64,000 nucleotides of DNA from Rhizobacter sp. Lineage in GTDB: Bacteria; Pseudomonadota; Gammaproteobacteria; Burkholderiales; Burkholderiaceae_C. The number at the start of each line of letters is the position of its first letter. Position 1 is the stretch's first letter. A program made the position numbers and the translations under genes. The DNA lies in assembly GCA_023954175.1 (NCBI GenBank), contig JAMLIM010000007.1, positions 17,302-81,301 of the forward strand, written 5' to 3'. Of this stretch, positions 50,335 through 59,343 are shown piece after piece. A model generated the notes under the pieces. The model saw nothing but the letters and a program-made list of their open reading frames with translations. It did not search any database and was not told where the DNA came from.

Positions 50335-51145
50335 CTTGACGGTCGAGCTCAAACAGCTACGCCTGCACGGGATGGCCGGCGCCTGGGCCGATCTGGTTGA
50401 GCAAGGCAGTGGTGGGGGAGGAGGTGCGGGCATCGAGTCCTCGCGTTGGTTGGTCGAGCATCTGCTGCAGGCCGAAGGCACGGACCGCGCGATGCGCTCG
50501 GTCAGCCACCAGATGCACGCAGCGAAGTTCCCGGTGCACCGCGACATGGCGGGCTTCGACTTCGAGGTCTCGCCAGTGGATCGCAAGCTGGTGGGCACAC
50601 TGGCCACAGCGGCCTTCACCGACGACGCGCACAACGTCGTGCTGGTGGGTGGACCGGGCACGGGCAAGACGCATCTGGCGACGGCCATCGGCGTGTCGGG
50701 CATCACCCGGCATGGCAAGCGGGTGCGGTTCTACTCGACGGTCGACCTGGTCAATGCGCTGGAGCAGGAGAAGGCGCAAGGCAAGGCCGGACGCATTGCG
50801 TTGAGCTTGCTGCGCATGGACCTGGTCATCCTCGATGAGTTGGGCTACCTGCCGTTCAGCCAGGCCGGTGGGGCGTTGCTGTTCCACCTGCTCAGCCGCT
50901 TGTACGAACACACCAGCGTGATGATCACGACGAATCTGGACTTCGCCGAGTGGTCCAGCGTGTTCGGCGACGCGAAGATGACCACGGCGCTGCTGGACCG
51001 GCTCACGCATCACTGCCACATCGTCGAGACGGGCAACGAGTCGATCCGCTTCAGCCGCAGCACGGCCGAGGCAAAGAAGCGCATCAAGGCGCGCGAGCAG
51101 GCTCGCAAGGGCAGCAAACCGGAGCCACCGACAGAGCCCTTCTGA
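50321..51145 (+). CDS. istB: IS21 helper ATPase IstB
   Basis: AAA+ ATPase of 274 residues that assists target choice by IstA. Walker [16 protein letters not shown], Walker [14 protein letters not shown], sensor region [19 protein letters not shown], and the typical end [18 protein letters not shown]. It starts inside istA (14-base overlap), as is usual for the family. Confidence 0.95.
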   Translation: MSTRDLTVELKQLRLHGMAGAWADLVEQGSGGGGGAGIESSRWLVEHLLQAEGTDRAMRSVSHQMHAAKFPVHRDMAGFDFEVSPVDRKLVGTLATAAFTDDAHNVVLVGGPGTGKTHLATAIGVSGITRHGKRVRFYSTVDLVNALEQEKAQGKAGRIALSLLRMDLVILDELGYLPFSQAGGALLFHLLSRLYEHTSVMITTNLDFAEWSSVFGDAKMTTALLDRLTHHCHIVETGNESIRFSRSTAEAKKRIKAREQARKGSKPEPPTEPF

Positions 51146-51377
51146 TCTGCGCCGGCGCGGGGGAATCCGCTACGGGCTACGCCCTGCGCGTCTTCCCCCG
51201 CCCGAACATCAACTCATCGAGGAGGTCAACGAACAAGGCAAAGACCTACACTTATCCACAGCCGACCATCCCAAAGTCGGCTTCCACCCCTGGCTCATTG
51301 TTCAGTCGGCGCGGTGGCTCAGTAGTGACTTGGCGCCGACAACGCACGTCCACTGAACGCGTCACCTTCGAGCACCG

Positions 51378-52286
51378 CTACAGACACCATGTAGTCGATT
51401 CAGGCAGGGCGCGACGGTTGTCGCGCCCTGCTCCGTCGTCGACCGCCTCGGCAACAAGCGGCGCCAGCCATTGACCGTCTCTCGCCAATCTGCCGAGTTC
51501 CGCGAAGAGCGCCCCGACCTCGCGATGGGACACGTTGCCGCAGGGGCGCACGTCGCGTTCAAGCGCCACCGGCGCGCCGTTCAGCGGCGGATACGAGCCG
51601 GTCGCACTGCGCACGAGCTCGGTCGCAAATCGCTCCAGGCAGCGCGCCAGGATGGCGTGGCTCTCGGGAACCGCCACGATGGCGATGTCGAATGCGCCGT
51701 CAGCGATGAGGTCGGCGGCGCGTTCGCGGTCGCCATCGAGTCCACCCGGCTGAGCCAACCATCGGTTGCGTGACCACAGCGCGCGTCGCAGCACCCTGTC
51801 CGCGTCCTCCTCGCACTCGAAGCCCAGTTTTCCCAGGCGCTCGAACGCGTACCGGAACGCTCGCTGGGCGCTGTACATGCGTCCGTCGGCATACAGGTGG
51901 GTGATGAGCCGGCTGCGCACGCTGTTGCCGACGCTGCTGCCCACATAGAGCATGCGCTGGTCAGGACTGGTGTCGGTGATGACGTACATGCCGGGCACCA
52001 GCAGGTCCCTCTGTTGCCCACCGAATGGCAGCTTCGCGATGTGCGGGTAGAAGCCGGTCGAAAGTTGCAACGCCTGCGGCAGCCCGACGACGCGCTGACC
52101 AATCCATGGTCGAAGTCGGTCGATGGCCTGGGCCAGGTTGGAAAGGGGCAACCAGGCGTCGACGGTGTCGCCGACCTCTTCGGGCTCGAGCGGAACGAGT
52201 CGCCCGAGGAGACGCATGTCCAAGGGGACACGGTCGGCGCGCAGGCTGCGGCTGTCACCCGGCCGCCAGAACACGGCGCCGCTCAT
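51378..52286 (-). CDS. GIY-YIG-like protein coupled to the island integrase
   Basis: A 302-residue protein not assigned to a named family. Residues 98-130 fit the GIY-YIG nuclease core: PGMYVITD, then LYVGSS at 113-118, R124/R126 and H130. Much later LERFATELVRS (218-228) with SYPPLNG supplies the place of the catalytic glutamate (E219 or E223) and the following asparagine, so the domain carries an insertion of about 85 residues. Residues 1-95 are an unrecognised N-terminal domain. Its ATG overlaps the integrase stop (ATGA), so it is translated with the integrase. The intact IS21 begins 36 bases past its stop. A nuclease role in recombination or defence is possible but inferred. Confidence 0.6.
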   Translation of the reverse strand: MSGAVFWRPGDSRSLRADRVPLDMRLLGRLVPLEPEEVGDTVDAWLPLSNLAQAIDRLRPWIGQRVVGLPQALQLSTGFYPHIAKLPFGGQQRDLLVPGMYVITDTSPDQRMLYVGSSVGNSVRSRLITHLYADGRMYSAQRAFRYAFERLGKLGFECEEDADRVLRRALWSRNRWLAQPGGLDGDRERAADLIADGAFDIAIVAVPESHAILARCLERFATELVRSATGSYPPLNGAPVALERDVRPCGNVSHREVGALFAELGRLARDGQWLAPLVAEAVDDGAGRDNRRALPESTTWCL

Positions 52287-54124
52287 GCACGCCCCCGCAT
52301 CATCTCCGGCGTCCACTTCGGCACGTCGGCCCGGGCCGGGAACGACAACTTGCTCAGCTCCGCCAGCACTGTCTTCGGCGGAAAGCGTCCATATTCCTGC
52401 GATGCGCGCTTCGGGGTGTGGCCCTGGAGGTAGTCCTGGACATCCGGTGGGACTTGCGCATCTCGCATCCAGGTCTTGAGCGTGTGCCGAAACGAAATCC
52501 AGTCCACGCCGCGCGCCTTGACGCGCACGCGCTTCAGGTAGCGGTTGAACCACTTCGAGTAGTTGCCGGCGATGTTGCCCTTGTCGTCGGGCCTCATGTC
52601 CGGGAACAGCGCGAACGAACCGCTCCGGCGCACGCACTCCACGTAGTCCATGAAGCCCAGCTCGAGGACCCGTGGGTGCACGGGAATGATGCGTCTGGAG
52701 GCACCTGTCTTGAGCGAAGACTCGAAGAGCTCCTCGCGCGCTTCTGTGGACAACTGGTGCAGGGCGGCCTGTTCGTTGTTGTCGCGAGCCGTGACCCACA
52801 GACAGACGATGCCGTCGCGTACGACGACCTCGTGCACGCTGAGCTGCGCCAGTTCGGCCATGCGCGCGCCGGTGATATGAGCGAGGGTCGGCAGCCAGTA
52901 CGCGGCCTCACCGGCGCCACCAATCGGGCGCTCACCCTGCGCATGCACGGGCCCACGGAAGAAGGTCCTGAGCTGTTCCTGCGACAGGTCCTGCTTCTCC
53001 GTGATATCACCGGGCTTGACCTTGTCTTTGCGCATTTGCTCCAGCGGACTGACGATGCGACGCTCGCACAACAGGTCATCGACCGCCAGTGCGAAGATGG
53101 CGCGCAAGAGTCCCATCAACTTGTTGACGGTTTGCGGCCGAATCGGCTTGCCACGTACCATGCGCTTGCCCTCGTTGGACTGGAAGCCAAGCATGTCGCT
53201 GCGTGTCAGCGTGCTCACGCGCGACTTGCCGGTGAACGACTTGAGTCGGGCCCAGACGGCTTTCGCTTCGATGACCGTCTTTGCGGCGGGTCGGTTCTTC
53301 GTCAGCCAGTGTTCGAAGGCGCGGTCCAGGTCGTCGAGGTCGTCCTCGCTGCGCAGGGGCGCAGGAGCCTTGGCGGACTTCTCCGACGGGGTGGTTTCGC
53401 CGTCGAGCCGGTCGGCGATGCCGCGCAGCGCGCGCAACTGGGCGAGCATCATTTCCTTGAGCAGGCTTTTCCAGGTGTCGGAACCCTCGTCGCATTTGAG
53501 CTTCTCGGCCTCCAGGAAGCCGCGCGCGTCCTCGGCGACAGCGTCGTAGTCACCCCTTGCGTTGGCCGCACGCAGTTGGGTCCGCTGGGTGTCGAGGTCG
53601 CCGCTGTACTCTTCGAACTCGGATGCACTGAGCTTCTCGCCGCGGTCCAGGTCGTCCGAGTACAGCAGCAAGGCCTCGAAGCGACGGGCAACGACGGGCA
53701 CGTCGTCGGCGAGGACCTCGGCCGCATCGACGACCCGCTGCGGTTTAGCGTGAGGGAGTTCGCACTTGCGGTCCAGCTCCTCGACCAGCCGGTCGAAACG
53801 GTAGGCCTCTCTTCGGGCCAGTCGCTCGGCGCAAAGCCGGTCGGCGGTCTTCAGGCTGACCCGGTACACCGGCCCGGTGACGCAGCCGCGACGGCACAGT
53901 CTCACCGGATAGCGGCGCATGAAGTAGTAGCGGCCCTCCCGCAGGGTGAGGTAAGGCACCTTGCGAGCCTCCTTGCGAGCCCCCTTTCGAGCGGTCTTGG
54001 ACGCCGCCTGGCGGCGCTCGCTGCGGTTGGGACGACGGGCGTCGTTGGACCCGGTGTCGGGCGCCTGGCCCTCGTGCGGGAGCTCTGGGCTGGAGTGCTC
54101 CGCGGACTCGACCTTCATGGACAT
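52283..54124 (-). CDS. site-specific tyrosine recombinase (island integrase)
   Basis: A 613-residue integrase. After a basic start it has an N-terminal segment PYLTLREGRYYFMRRYPVRL like the DUF6538 domain of many integrases, a middle core-binding SAM-like region (about 300-400), and the catalytic domain: first Arg in HITGARMAELAQLSV, the second box WISFRHTLKTWM, then QGHTPKRASQEYG with the nucleophile tyrosine. The usual HxxR is SFRH here, as in some families. ATG 54124 is chosen (GAGG 10 bases upstream); ATG 54118 is equally possible. It lies 214 bases from tRNA-Glu and on the same strand. Confidence 0.93.
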   Translation of the reverse strand: MSMKVESAEHSSPELPHEGQAPDTGSNDARRPNRSERRQAASKTARKGARKEARKVPYLTLREGRYYFMRRYPVRLCRRGCVTGPVYRVSLKTADRLCAERLARREAYRFDRLVEELDRKCELPHAKPQRVVDAAEVLADDVPVVARRFEALLLYSDDLDRGEKLSASEFEEYSGDLDTQRTQLRAANARGDYDAVAEDARGFLEAEKLKCDEGSDTWKSLLKEMMLAQLRALRGIADRLDGETTPSEKSAKAPAPLRSEDDLDDLDRAFEHWLTKNRPAAKTVIEAKAVWARLKSFTGKSRVSTLTRSDMLGFQSNEGKRMVRGKPIRPQTVNKLMGLLRAIFALAVDDLLCERRIVSPLEQMRKDKVKPGDITEKQDLSQEQLRTFFRGPVHAQGERPIGGAGEAAYWLPTLAHITGARMAELAQLSVHEVVVRDGIVCLWVTARDNNEQAALHQLSTEAREELFESSLKTGASRRIIPVHPRVLELGFMDYVECVRRSGSFALFPDMRPDDKGNIAGNYSKWFNRYLKRVRVKARGVDWISFRHTLKTWMRDAQVPPDVQDYLQGHTPKRASQEYGRFPPKTVLAELSKLSFPARADVPKWTPEMMRGRA

Positions 54125-54254
54125 GGCGTGCTGGCCTCGTTTGATTGAACAAGCGAGCAGACCAGCCGTGCCACATGAAGGGGTCTTGTCGACCCCGCAA
54201 AAGCAAAACGGCGCACGAGGCGCCGGTTGCTGTATCACACTGCCCGGCCAATCT

Positions 54255-54271
54255 GCTACACGTCATGTAGC
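54255..54271. promoter_or_regulatory. candidate integrase arm-type site, tRNA-proximal end
   Basis: GCTACA (54255-54260) and TGTAGC (54266-54271) form an inverted repeat around CGTCA, 68 bases from the att core and between it and the integrase start. The hexamers recur at 43489-43541 at the other end of the island. Confidence 0.45.
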
Positions 54272-54338
54272 CCGGGTGTTTATTCCTTGTCCCACAGGGC
54301 TGCGATTCCTATAAGAATCAACAGCTTGCTGTGTTACA

Positions 54339-54355
54339 TGGCGTCCCCTAGGGGA
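54339..54355. repeat. tRNA-proximal attachment site core
   Basis: TGGCGTCCCCTAGGGGA, the last 17 bases of tRNA-Glu with CCA, identical to 43422-43438. The core covers part of the T stem, the 3' acceptor strand and CCA, a common integration target. Confidence 0.85.
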
Positions 54356-54414
54356 TTCGAACCCCTGTAGCCACCGTGAAAGGGTGGTGTCCTAGGCCTC
54401 TAGACGAAGGGGAC
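54339..54414 (-). tRNA. tRNA-Glu (anticodon TTC)
   Basis: A 76-base cloverleaf with encoded CCA. Acceptor GTCCCCT pairs with AGGGGAC, the anticodon stem CCACC/GGTGG closes the loop CTTTCAC (TTC), and the T loop is in GGTTCGAATCC. Its 3' end is regenerated by the island's att sequence, so it stays intact. It is the last gene of the gltX transcript, and its own synthetase gltX lies just upstream. Confidence 0.97.
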
Positions 54415-54458
54415 TTAGACGCTCATTCAGCCTGAGCAACATGTGGCCAACGCAACGG

Positions 54459-54534
<76 letters not shown>

Positions 54535-54610
54535 GCGTTGCGTCGGGCCCGACTCGCGCCGGGCACCGCTCAAGCGAAGCTTAAATTATAGCCAGCATTT
54601 CGACTCACTT

Positions 54611-56017
54611 TCAGTCACGCAAGCACAGTCGCGCAAGCACGACATCTTTGTCGAACAGCGCGAGCACGGCGTCGAGCGACGGCGTCTGCGCCCGCCCGCA
54701 AACCAGCACGCGCACCGCCATCGCGAGTTGCGGCATCTTGAGGCCGTGCGCGGCGAGCGTGTCCTTCACGCACTGCTGAATCGACTCCCGATGCCAGCTG
54801 GCAGCAGCCAGCGCCGCGCGCAAGGTTTCGATGGCCGGTGCCACGGCGGGTGTCAGATGTGCCTCGAGTTCGGCCTGCGACGGCGTGACGGGTGCGAAGT
54901 ACATCGCCAGCCAGTCGGCGATCTCGCGGGTCGTCGAGCAACGGTCCTTGAAGAGCGCGATGGCCGACTCGAGATGCGTGCCCAGCGCGGCAGATATTCC
55001 ACGCCTGCCGAGCTGCTCCACGACCAGTGGCGCGAGCGTCGCGTCGGGCGTCATCTTGATGTGCTGCGCGCTGACCCAGCGCAGCTTGGCTTCGTCGAAC
55101 TGCCCCGCGCTCTTGCCCAGATGATCGAGATCGAACCACTGCACGAGTTGCTCGCGCGTGAAGATTTCGTCGTCGCCGTGGCTCCAGCCGAGGCGCGCCA
55201 GGTAGTTGACGACGGCATCGGCCAGATAGCCCTCGTCACGATACTGCGTCACGGGCTTGGCGCCGTGGCGCTTGCTCATCTTCTCGCCCTGCTCGTTGAG
55301 CACCGTCGGCAGGTGCGCGTAGACGGGCGGCGTGGCGCCGAGCGCACGCAGGATGTTGATCTGGCGCGGCGTGTTGTTGACGTGATCATCGCCGCGGATG
55401 ACGTGCGTGATCGCCATGTCGATGTCGTCCACGACGACGCAGAAGTTGTAGGTCGGCGTGCCATCGGGACGGGCGATCACCAGATCATCGAGTTCATCGT
55501 TCTGGATCTCGATGCGACCCTTGACCTTGTCTTCCCACACGACCGCGCCGCCCACCGGGTTGCGAAATCGCAGCACCGGCTCGATGCCGGCCGGCACCGG
55601 CGGCAGCGACTTGCCGGGTTCCGGGCGCCAGGTGCCGTCGTAGCGAGGCTTGGCCTTGGCGGCCAGCTGGCGCTCGCGCAACGCGTCGAGTTCGGCACTC
55701 GACATGTAGCAGCGGTAGGCACTGCCCTGCGCCAGCATCTGCGCGAGCACCTCCTTGTAGCGCGCCATGCGCTGCATCTGGTAGTACGGCCCTTCGTCGC
55801 AATCGAGCCCGAGCCAGCGCATGCCCTCGAGGATGACCTGCACCGCCTCCTCGCTCGAGCGTTCGACATCCGTGTCCTCGATCCGCAGCACGAAACTGCC
55901 GCCCTTCGCGCGCGCGTAGGCCCAGGGGTAGAGCGCCGAGCGGATGTTGCCGAGGTGGATGAAGCCGGTGGGCGACGGCGCAAAGCGCGTGCGCACCGAG
56001 GGCGCGCCGGGGGTCAT
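54611..56017 (-). CDS. gltX: glutamyl-tRNA synthetase
   Basis: Charges tRNA-Glu. The 468-residue class I enzyme has the HIGH-type motif in [20 protein letters not shown] (HLGN at 21-24) and KMSKR in [30 protein letters not shown] is also typical. ATG 56017 overlaps the metZ stop (ATGA), which sets the start. Downstream come tRNA-Ala and tRNA-Glu on the same strand, so the enzyme and its substrate are probably co-transcribed. Confidence 0.97.
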   Translation of the reverse strand: MTPGAPSVRTRFAPSPTGFIHLGNIRSALYPWAYARAKGGSFVLRIEDTDVERSSEEAVQVILEGMRWLGLDCDEGPYYQMQRMARYKEVLAQMLAQGSAYRCYMSSAELDALRERQLAAKAKPRYDGTWRPEPGKSLPPVPAGIEPVLRFRNPVGGAVVWEDKVKGRIEIQNDELDDLVIARPDGTPTYNFCVVVDDIDMAITHVIRGDDHVNNTPRQINILRALGATPPVYAHLPTVLNEQGEKMSKRHGAKPVTQYRDEGYLADAVVNYLARLGWSHGDDEIFTREQLVQWFDLDHLGKSAGQFDEAKLRWVSAQHIKMTPDATLAPLVVEQLGRRGISAALGTHLESAIALFKDRCSTTREIADWLAMYFAPVTPSQAELEAHLTPAVAPAIETLRAALAAASWHRESIQQCVKDTLAAHGLKMPQLAMAVRVLVCGRAQTPSLDAVLALFDKDVVLARLCLRD

Positions 56018-57255
56018 GTGCCGAGCGACGCGAGGCCGCGTTCCAGATCGATCTGCAGATCGCGCACATCCTCGAGCCCCACGGCGAGGCGGATCAGGCC
56101 CTGCGTGATGCCCGCCGCCTGCCGCTGCTCCTCCTTCAAGCGTCCATGCGAGGTGCTGGCCGGATGCGTGATGCTCGTCTTGGTATCGCCGAGGTTGGCC
56201 GTGATCGAGCACAGCCGTGTGCTGTCGATGACGTGGAACGCCTGGCGCCGCGCAAGGTCGGCGCCGCCTTGTTCGGCGCCGCGCACGATGAACGACACCA
56301 CGGCACCGCCGCAGCCGGACTGCTGCGCCATCGCGAGCGTGTGCTGCGGGTGCGACGCAAGCCCGGGATAGAAGACGCGTTCGACTTGCGGCTGCTGCTG
56401 CAGCCACTGCGCCAGTTCGAGCGCGCTCGCCGACTGCGCGCGCATGCGGATCGACAGCGTCTCGAGCCCCTTGAGCACGACCCAGGCGTTGAAGGGCGAC
56501 AGCGTGATGCCGGTGCTGCGCATCACCGGCACGAACTTCTCCTCGAGCAACTGCTCTGCGCCGCAGACGGCACCGGCGATCACGCGGCCCTGTCCATCGA
56601 GGTACTTGGTGCCCGAGTGGATGACGAGATCGGCGCCGAAGTCGACCGGACGCTGCAGCGCCGGCGTGCAAAAGCAGTTGTCGACCGCGAGCAGCGCGCC
56701 ATGCTCATGCGCGATCGTTGCCAGCGCGCGCAGGTCGCACACCTCGGTGAGCGGATTGCTCGGCGTTTCGGCGAAGAGCAGCTTCGTCTCGGGCCGGATC
56801 GCCTTGCGCCAGGCGTCGACGTCGGTCTGCGAGACGAACGTGGTCGAGATGCCGAACTTCGCGAACTCACGCGCGAACAGCACGATCGTCGAACCGAACA
56901 GGCTTTGCGAACAGACGACATGGTCACCGGCCTGGAGCAGACTCAGCCCGAGCAAGGTGATGGCCCCCATGCCGCTGGCCGTCGCGACGCACGCCTGCAT
57001 GCCCTCCATCGCGGCCAGGCGCCGCTCGAGCATCATCACCGTCGGGTTCGAAAAGCGCGAGTAGACGAACGCCTCTTCCTCGTTGGCGAACCGCGCCGCG
57101 GCCGTCGCCGCATCCGGGTGGACGAAGCTGCTCGTCAGGAACAGCGCCTCCGAGTTCTCGCCCCACTGACTGCGCGGCAAGCCGACGCGCACGGCGAGCG
57201 TATCGGGCCGGGCGTCGTGCGGCAGGTCCGCGCGCGGTATCTTCTTGTCCGTCAT
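56014..57255 (-). CDS. metZ: O-succinylhomoserine sulfhydrylase
   Basis: PLP enzyme of the Cys/Met metabolism family that makes homocysteine from O-succinylhomoserine and sulfide. The 413-residue protein has [43 protein letters not shown], and the Schiff-base lysine in [22 protein letters not shown] 57255 overlaps the last base of the purF stop (TGATG), and its own stop overlaps gltX. Use of the O-acetyl substrate cannot be ruled out, but the purF-metZ order is that known for MetZ in beta- and gammaproteobacteria. Confidence 0.93.
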   Translation of the reverse strand: MTDKKIPRADLPHDARPDTLAVRVGLPRSQWGENSEALFLTSSFVHPDAATAAARFANEEEAFVYSRFSNPTVMMLERRLAAMEGMQACVATASGMGAITLLGLSLLQAGDHVVCSQSLFGSTIVLFAREFAKFGISTTFVSQTDVDAWRKAIRPETKLLFAETPSNPLTEVCDLRALATIAHEHGALLAVDNCFCTPALQRPVDFGADLVIHSGTKYLDGQGRVIAGAVCGAEQLLEEKFVPVMRSTGITLSPFNAWVVLKGLETLSIRMRAQSASALELAQWLQQQPQVERVFYPGLASHPQHTLAMAQQSGCGGAVVSFIVRGAEQGGADLARRQAFHVIDSTRLCSITANLGDTKTSITHPASTSHGRLKEEQRQAAGITQGLIRLAVGLEDVRDLQIDLERGLASLGT

Positions 57256-58775
57256 CACGCTTGCTCCGTCGCGCGCTGCAGTGCGAGGCGCGTGCGATCG
57301 TCGTCCTCTTCGTCGTCCTGGCCTGCGCGGTCGCTCGCCATTGCGTCGAACTCGGCAGCCGTGATGTCGCCGGTGACGTAATGGCCATCGAAGCACGACG
57401 CCTCGAAGCCGTCGAGCTTCGGGTTGAGCGCCGCGACGACCCTCTTCATCGCGTCGACATCCTGGTAGATCAGGGCGTCGGCACCGATGAACTGGCGGAT
57501 CTCCTCGGTGCTGCGGTCGTGCGCGATCAACTCGGCCTTGGTCGGCATGTCGATGCCGTAGACGTTCGGAAAGCGCACCGGCGGCGCCGCGCTCGCCATG
57601 TAGACCTTGCGCGCGCCGGCCTCGCGCGCCATCTGCACGATCTCCTTGCTCGTCGTGCCGCGCACGATCGAATCGTCCACGAGCAGCACGTTGCGGCCCT
57701 TGAACTCGGAGGCGATCGCGTTGAGTTTCTGCCGCACCGATTTCTTTCGCATGCCCTGCCCCGGCATGATGAACGTGCGGCCGACATAGCGGTTCTTCAC
57801 GAAGCCCTCGCGATAAGGCTTGCCGATCTTCTGCGCGAGCTGCATCGCCGACGGCCGGCTCGATTCGGGGATCGGAATCACGACGTCGATCTGGCTCGGC
57901 GGGATGGTCGAGATCAGCCGCTGCGCCAGCGTCTCCCCCAGGTTCAGCCGCGCCTGGTAGACCGACACGCCGTCCATGACGGAATCAGGCCGCGCCAGGT
58001 AGACGTACTCGAACATGCAGGGGTAGAGCCTTGGATGCTCGGCGCATTGCTCGGTGTGAATGCGGCCGCCGAGATCGACGAAGATCGCCTCGCCCGGTGC
58101 AACGTCGCGCACGAGCTTGTGCCCTGTCCCTTCGAGCGCGACCGATTCGCTTGCGACGACGATTTCGCGTCCGTCCTCGCCTTCGCTCTCGCCGAAGCAC
58201 AGCGGGCGGATGCCGAACGGATCCCGAAACGCGAGCAAGCCGTGACCCGCGATCAACGCAATCACCGCATACGACCCGCGCACGCGTTTGTGGACGGCGC
58301 GCACCGCCTCGAACACGGCCTCGGGCGACAGGGCCCGATCACGCGCCGCGGCCTCGAGCTCGTGCGCGAGCACGTTGATCAACACTTCGGTGTCGCTCTC
58401 GGTGTTGATGTGTCGGCGGTCGACGTCGATCAACTCCTGCTTCAGCGCATGCGCGTTCACGAGATTGCCGTTGTGGACGAGGACGATGCCAAAGGGCGCG
58501 TTGACGTAGAAGGGCTGCGCCTCTTCCTCGCTGTAGGCGTTGCCCGCCGTCGGGTAGCGCACCTGCCCGAGACCCACGACCCCGGGCAGCGCCCGCATGT
58601 TGCGGGTGCGAAACACGTCGCGCACCATGCCGCGCGCCTTGTGCATGAAGCACTTGGTGCCCAGCATCGTCACGATGCCGGCCGCGTCCTGCCCGCGGTG
58701 CTGCAGGAGCAGCAGGCTGTCGTAGATGAGCTGATTGACGGGAGCCTTCGAGATCACGCCGACGATGCCGCACAT
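57255..58775 (-). CDS. purF: amidophosphoribosyltransferase
   Basis: First committed step of purine synthesis: PRPP and glutamine to phosphoribosylamine. The 506-residue protein starts MCGIVGVISK, so Cys2 is the N-terminal nucleophile of the glutaminase domain; the PRPP loop is LLVDDSIVRGTTSKEIVQMA in the C-terminal half. It lies 17 bases after cvpA and its stop touches the metZ start. Confidence 0.97.
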   Translation of the reverse strand: MCGIVGVISKAPVNQLIYDSLLLLQHRGQDAAGIVTMLGTKCFMHKARGMVRDVFRTRNMRALPGVVGLGQVRYPTAGNAYSEEEAQPFYVNAPFGIVLVHNGNLVNAHALKQELIDVDRRHINTESDTEVLINVLAHELEAAARDRALSPEAVFEAVRAVHKRVRGSYAVIALIAGHGLLAFRDPFGIRPLCFGESEGEDGREIVVASESVALEGTGHKLVRDVAPGEAIFVDLGGRIHTEQCAEHPRLYPCMFEYVYLARPDSVMDGVSVYQARLNLGETLAQRLISTIPPSQIDVVIPIPESSRPSAMQLAQKIGKPYREGFVKNRYVGRTFIMPGQGMRKKSVRQKLNAIASEFKGRNVLLVDDSIVRGTTSKEIVQMAREAGARKVYMASAAPPVRFPNVYGIDMPTKAELIAHDRSTEEIRQFIGADALIYQDVDAMKRVVAALNPKLDGFEASCFDGHYVTGDITAAEFDAMASDRAGQDDEEDDDRTRLALQRATEQA

Positions 58776-58792
58776 GGTGAGACGTCCTTAAC

Positions 58793-59326
58793 TCAGGAGC
58801 CGTAAACGGCGACCGGAAGGTGCCGCGCGAGTTTGGGCGGCAACAACGGATTGAGGCCCTGCAAGGCCTCATTCAACCATGGCGCGAAGCGCGAGCGCTG
58901 CCACGCGTGCGAAGTCTCGATCGGCGTCAACCCCACCACCGTCGCCACGAGCAGCAGCACGACGACGCCGCGCGCCAGCCCGAAGCCGGCGCCCAGCACC
59001 CGGTCCGGCGCGCGCAGCGGCGTCGCGTGCAGCATCAGGCGCACGAGCCGGGCCGCCAGCCCCCACACGATCCAGATGGCGATGAATGCGCACAGGAACG
59101 ACGAGGTCTCGTTCAGTACCGAACCAGCCTCCCCGATCGGCAGCAACGGTGCCAGCCACGGCGCCAGCCAGAACGCGCCGAAAAACGCCACGCCCCAGCC
59201 GATCAGCGAGACGACTTCGAACACCAGCCCGCGCACGATGCCGACGAACACCGACAGCACGAGCCAGGCCAGCATGGCGAGGTCGACACCGCTGATCTGC
59301 ACGCCGCCGAAGTTCGATGCGTCCAT
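58793..59326 (-). CDS. cvpA: CvpA family membrane protein
   Basis: Inner-membrane protein with four hydrophobic helices, 177 residues from ATG 59326 (SGVDLAMLAWLVLSVFVGIV, LIGWGVAFFGAFWLAPWLAP, FLCAFIAIWIVWGLAARLV, LARGVVVLLLVATVVGLTPI). Required for colicin V export in E. coli and, more generally, for envelope and purine-linked phenotypes. A GTG at 59347 that overlaps the dedD stop (GTGA) is an alternative start that adds seven residues. It is placed between dedD and purF as in E. coli. Confidence 0.92.
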   Translation of the reverse strand: MDASNFGGVQISGVDLAMLAWLVLSVFVGIVRGLVFEVVSLIGWGVAFFGAFWLAPWLAPLLPIGEAGSVLNETSSFLCAFIAIWIVWGLAARLVRLMLHATPLRAPDRVLGAGFGLARGVVVLLLVATVVGLTPIETSHAWQRSRFAPWLNEALQGLNPLLPPKLARHLPVAVYGS

Positions 59327-59343
59327 GGTGCGCCGAGCAACGC

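Larger units (their letters stand above)
48683..51341 (+). mobile_element. intact IS21-family insertion sequence
   Basis: A 2.66-kb element with istA and istB. The ends are inverted: TGTTGGCGCCA at 48683 and TGGCGCCGACA ending at 51341 (one mismatch), and further repeats of the GAGCCAC and GCGCCGAC type inside both ends. No target-site duplication is seen between CCCTCAC before and ACGCACG after it, which suggests later rearrangement. It lies 36 bases beyond the end of the GIY-YIG-like gene. Confidence 0.85.
43422..54355. mobile_element. 10.9-kb genomic island integrated in the tRNA-Glu 3' end
   Basis: The 17-bp repeat TGGCGTCCCCTAGGGGA bounds the segment (43422-43438 and 54339-54355). The tyrosine recombinase gene lies next to the tRNA. 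The content is accessory: small unknown proteins, a decayed and an intact IS21 element, a broken helicase gene and a GIY-YIG-like gene. Parts, especially 48300-48600 and 45780-45860, are visibly richer in A/T than the chromosome on both sides. Large decay suggests an old, probably immobile island, although the integrase frame is open. Confidence 0.85.
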
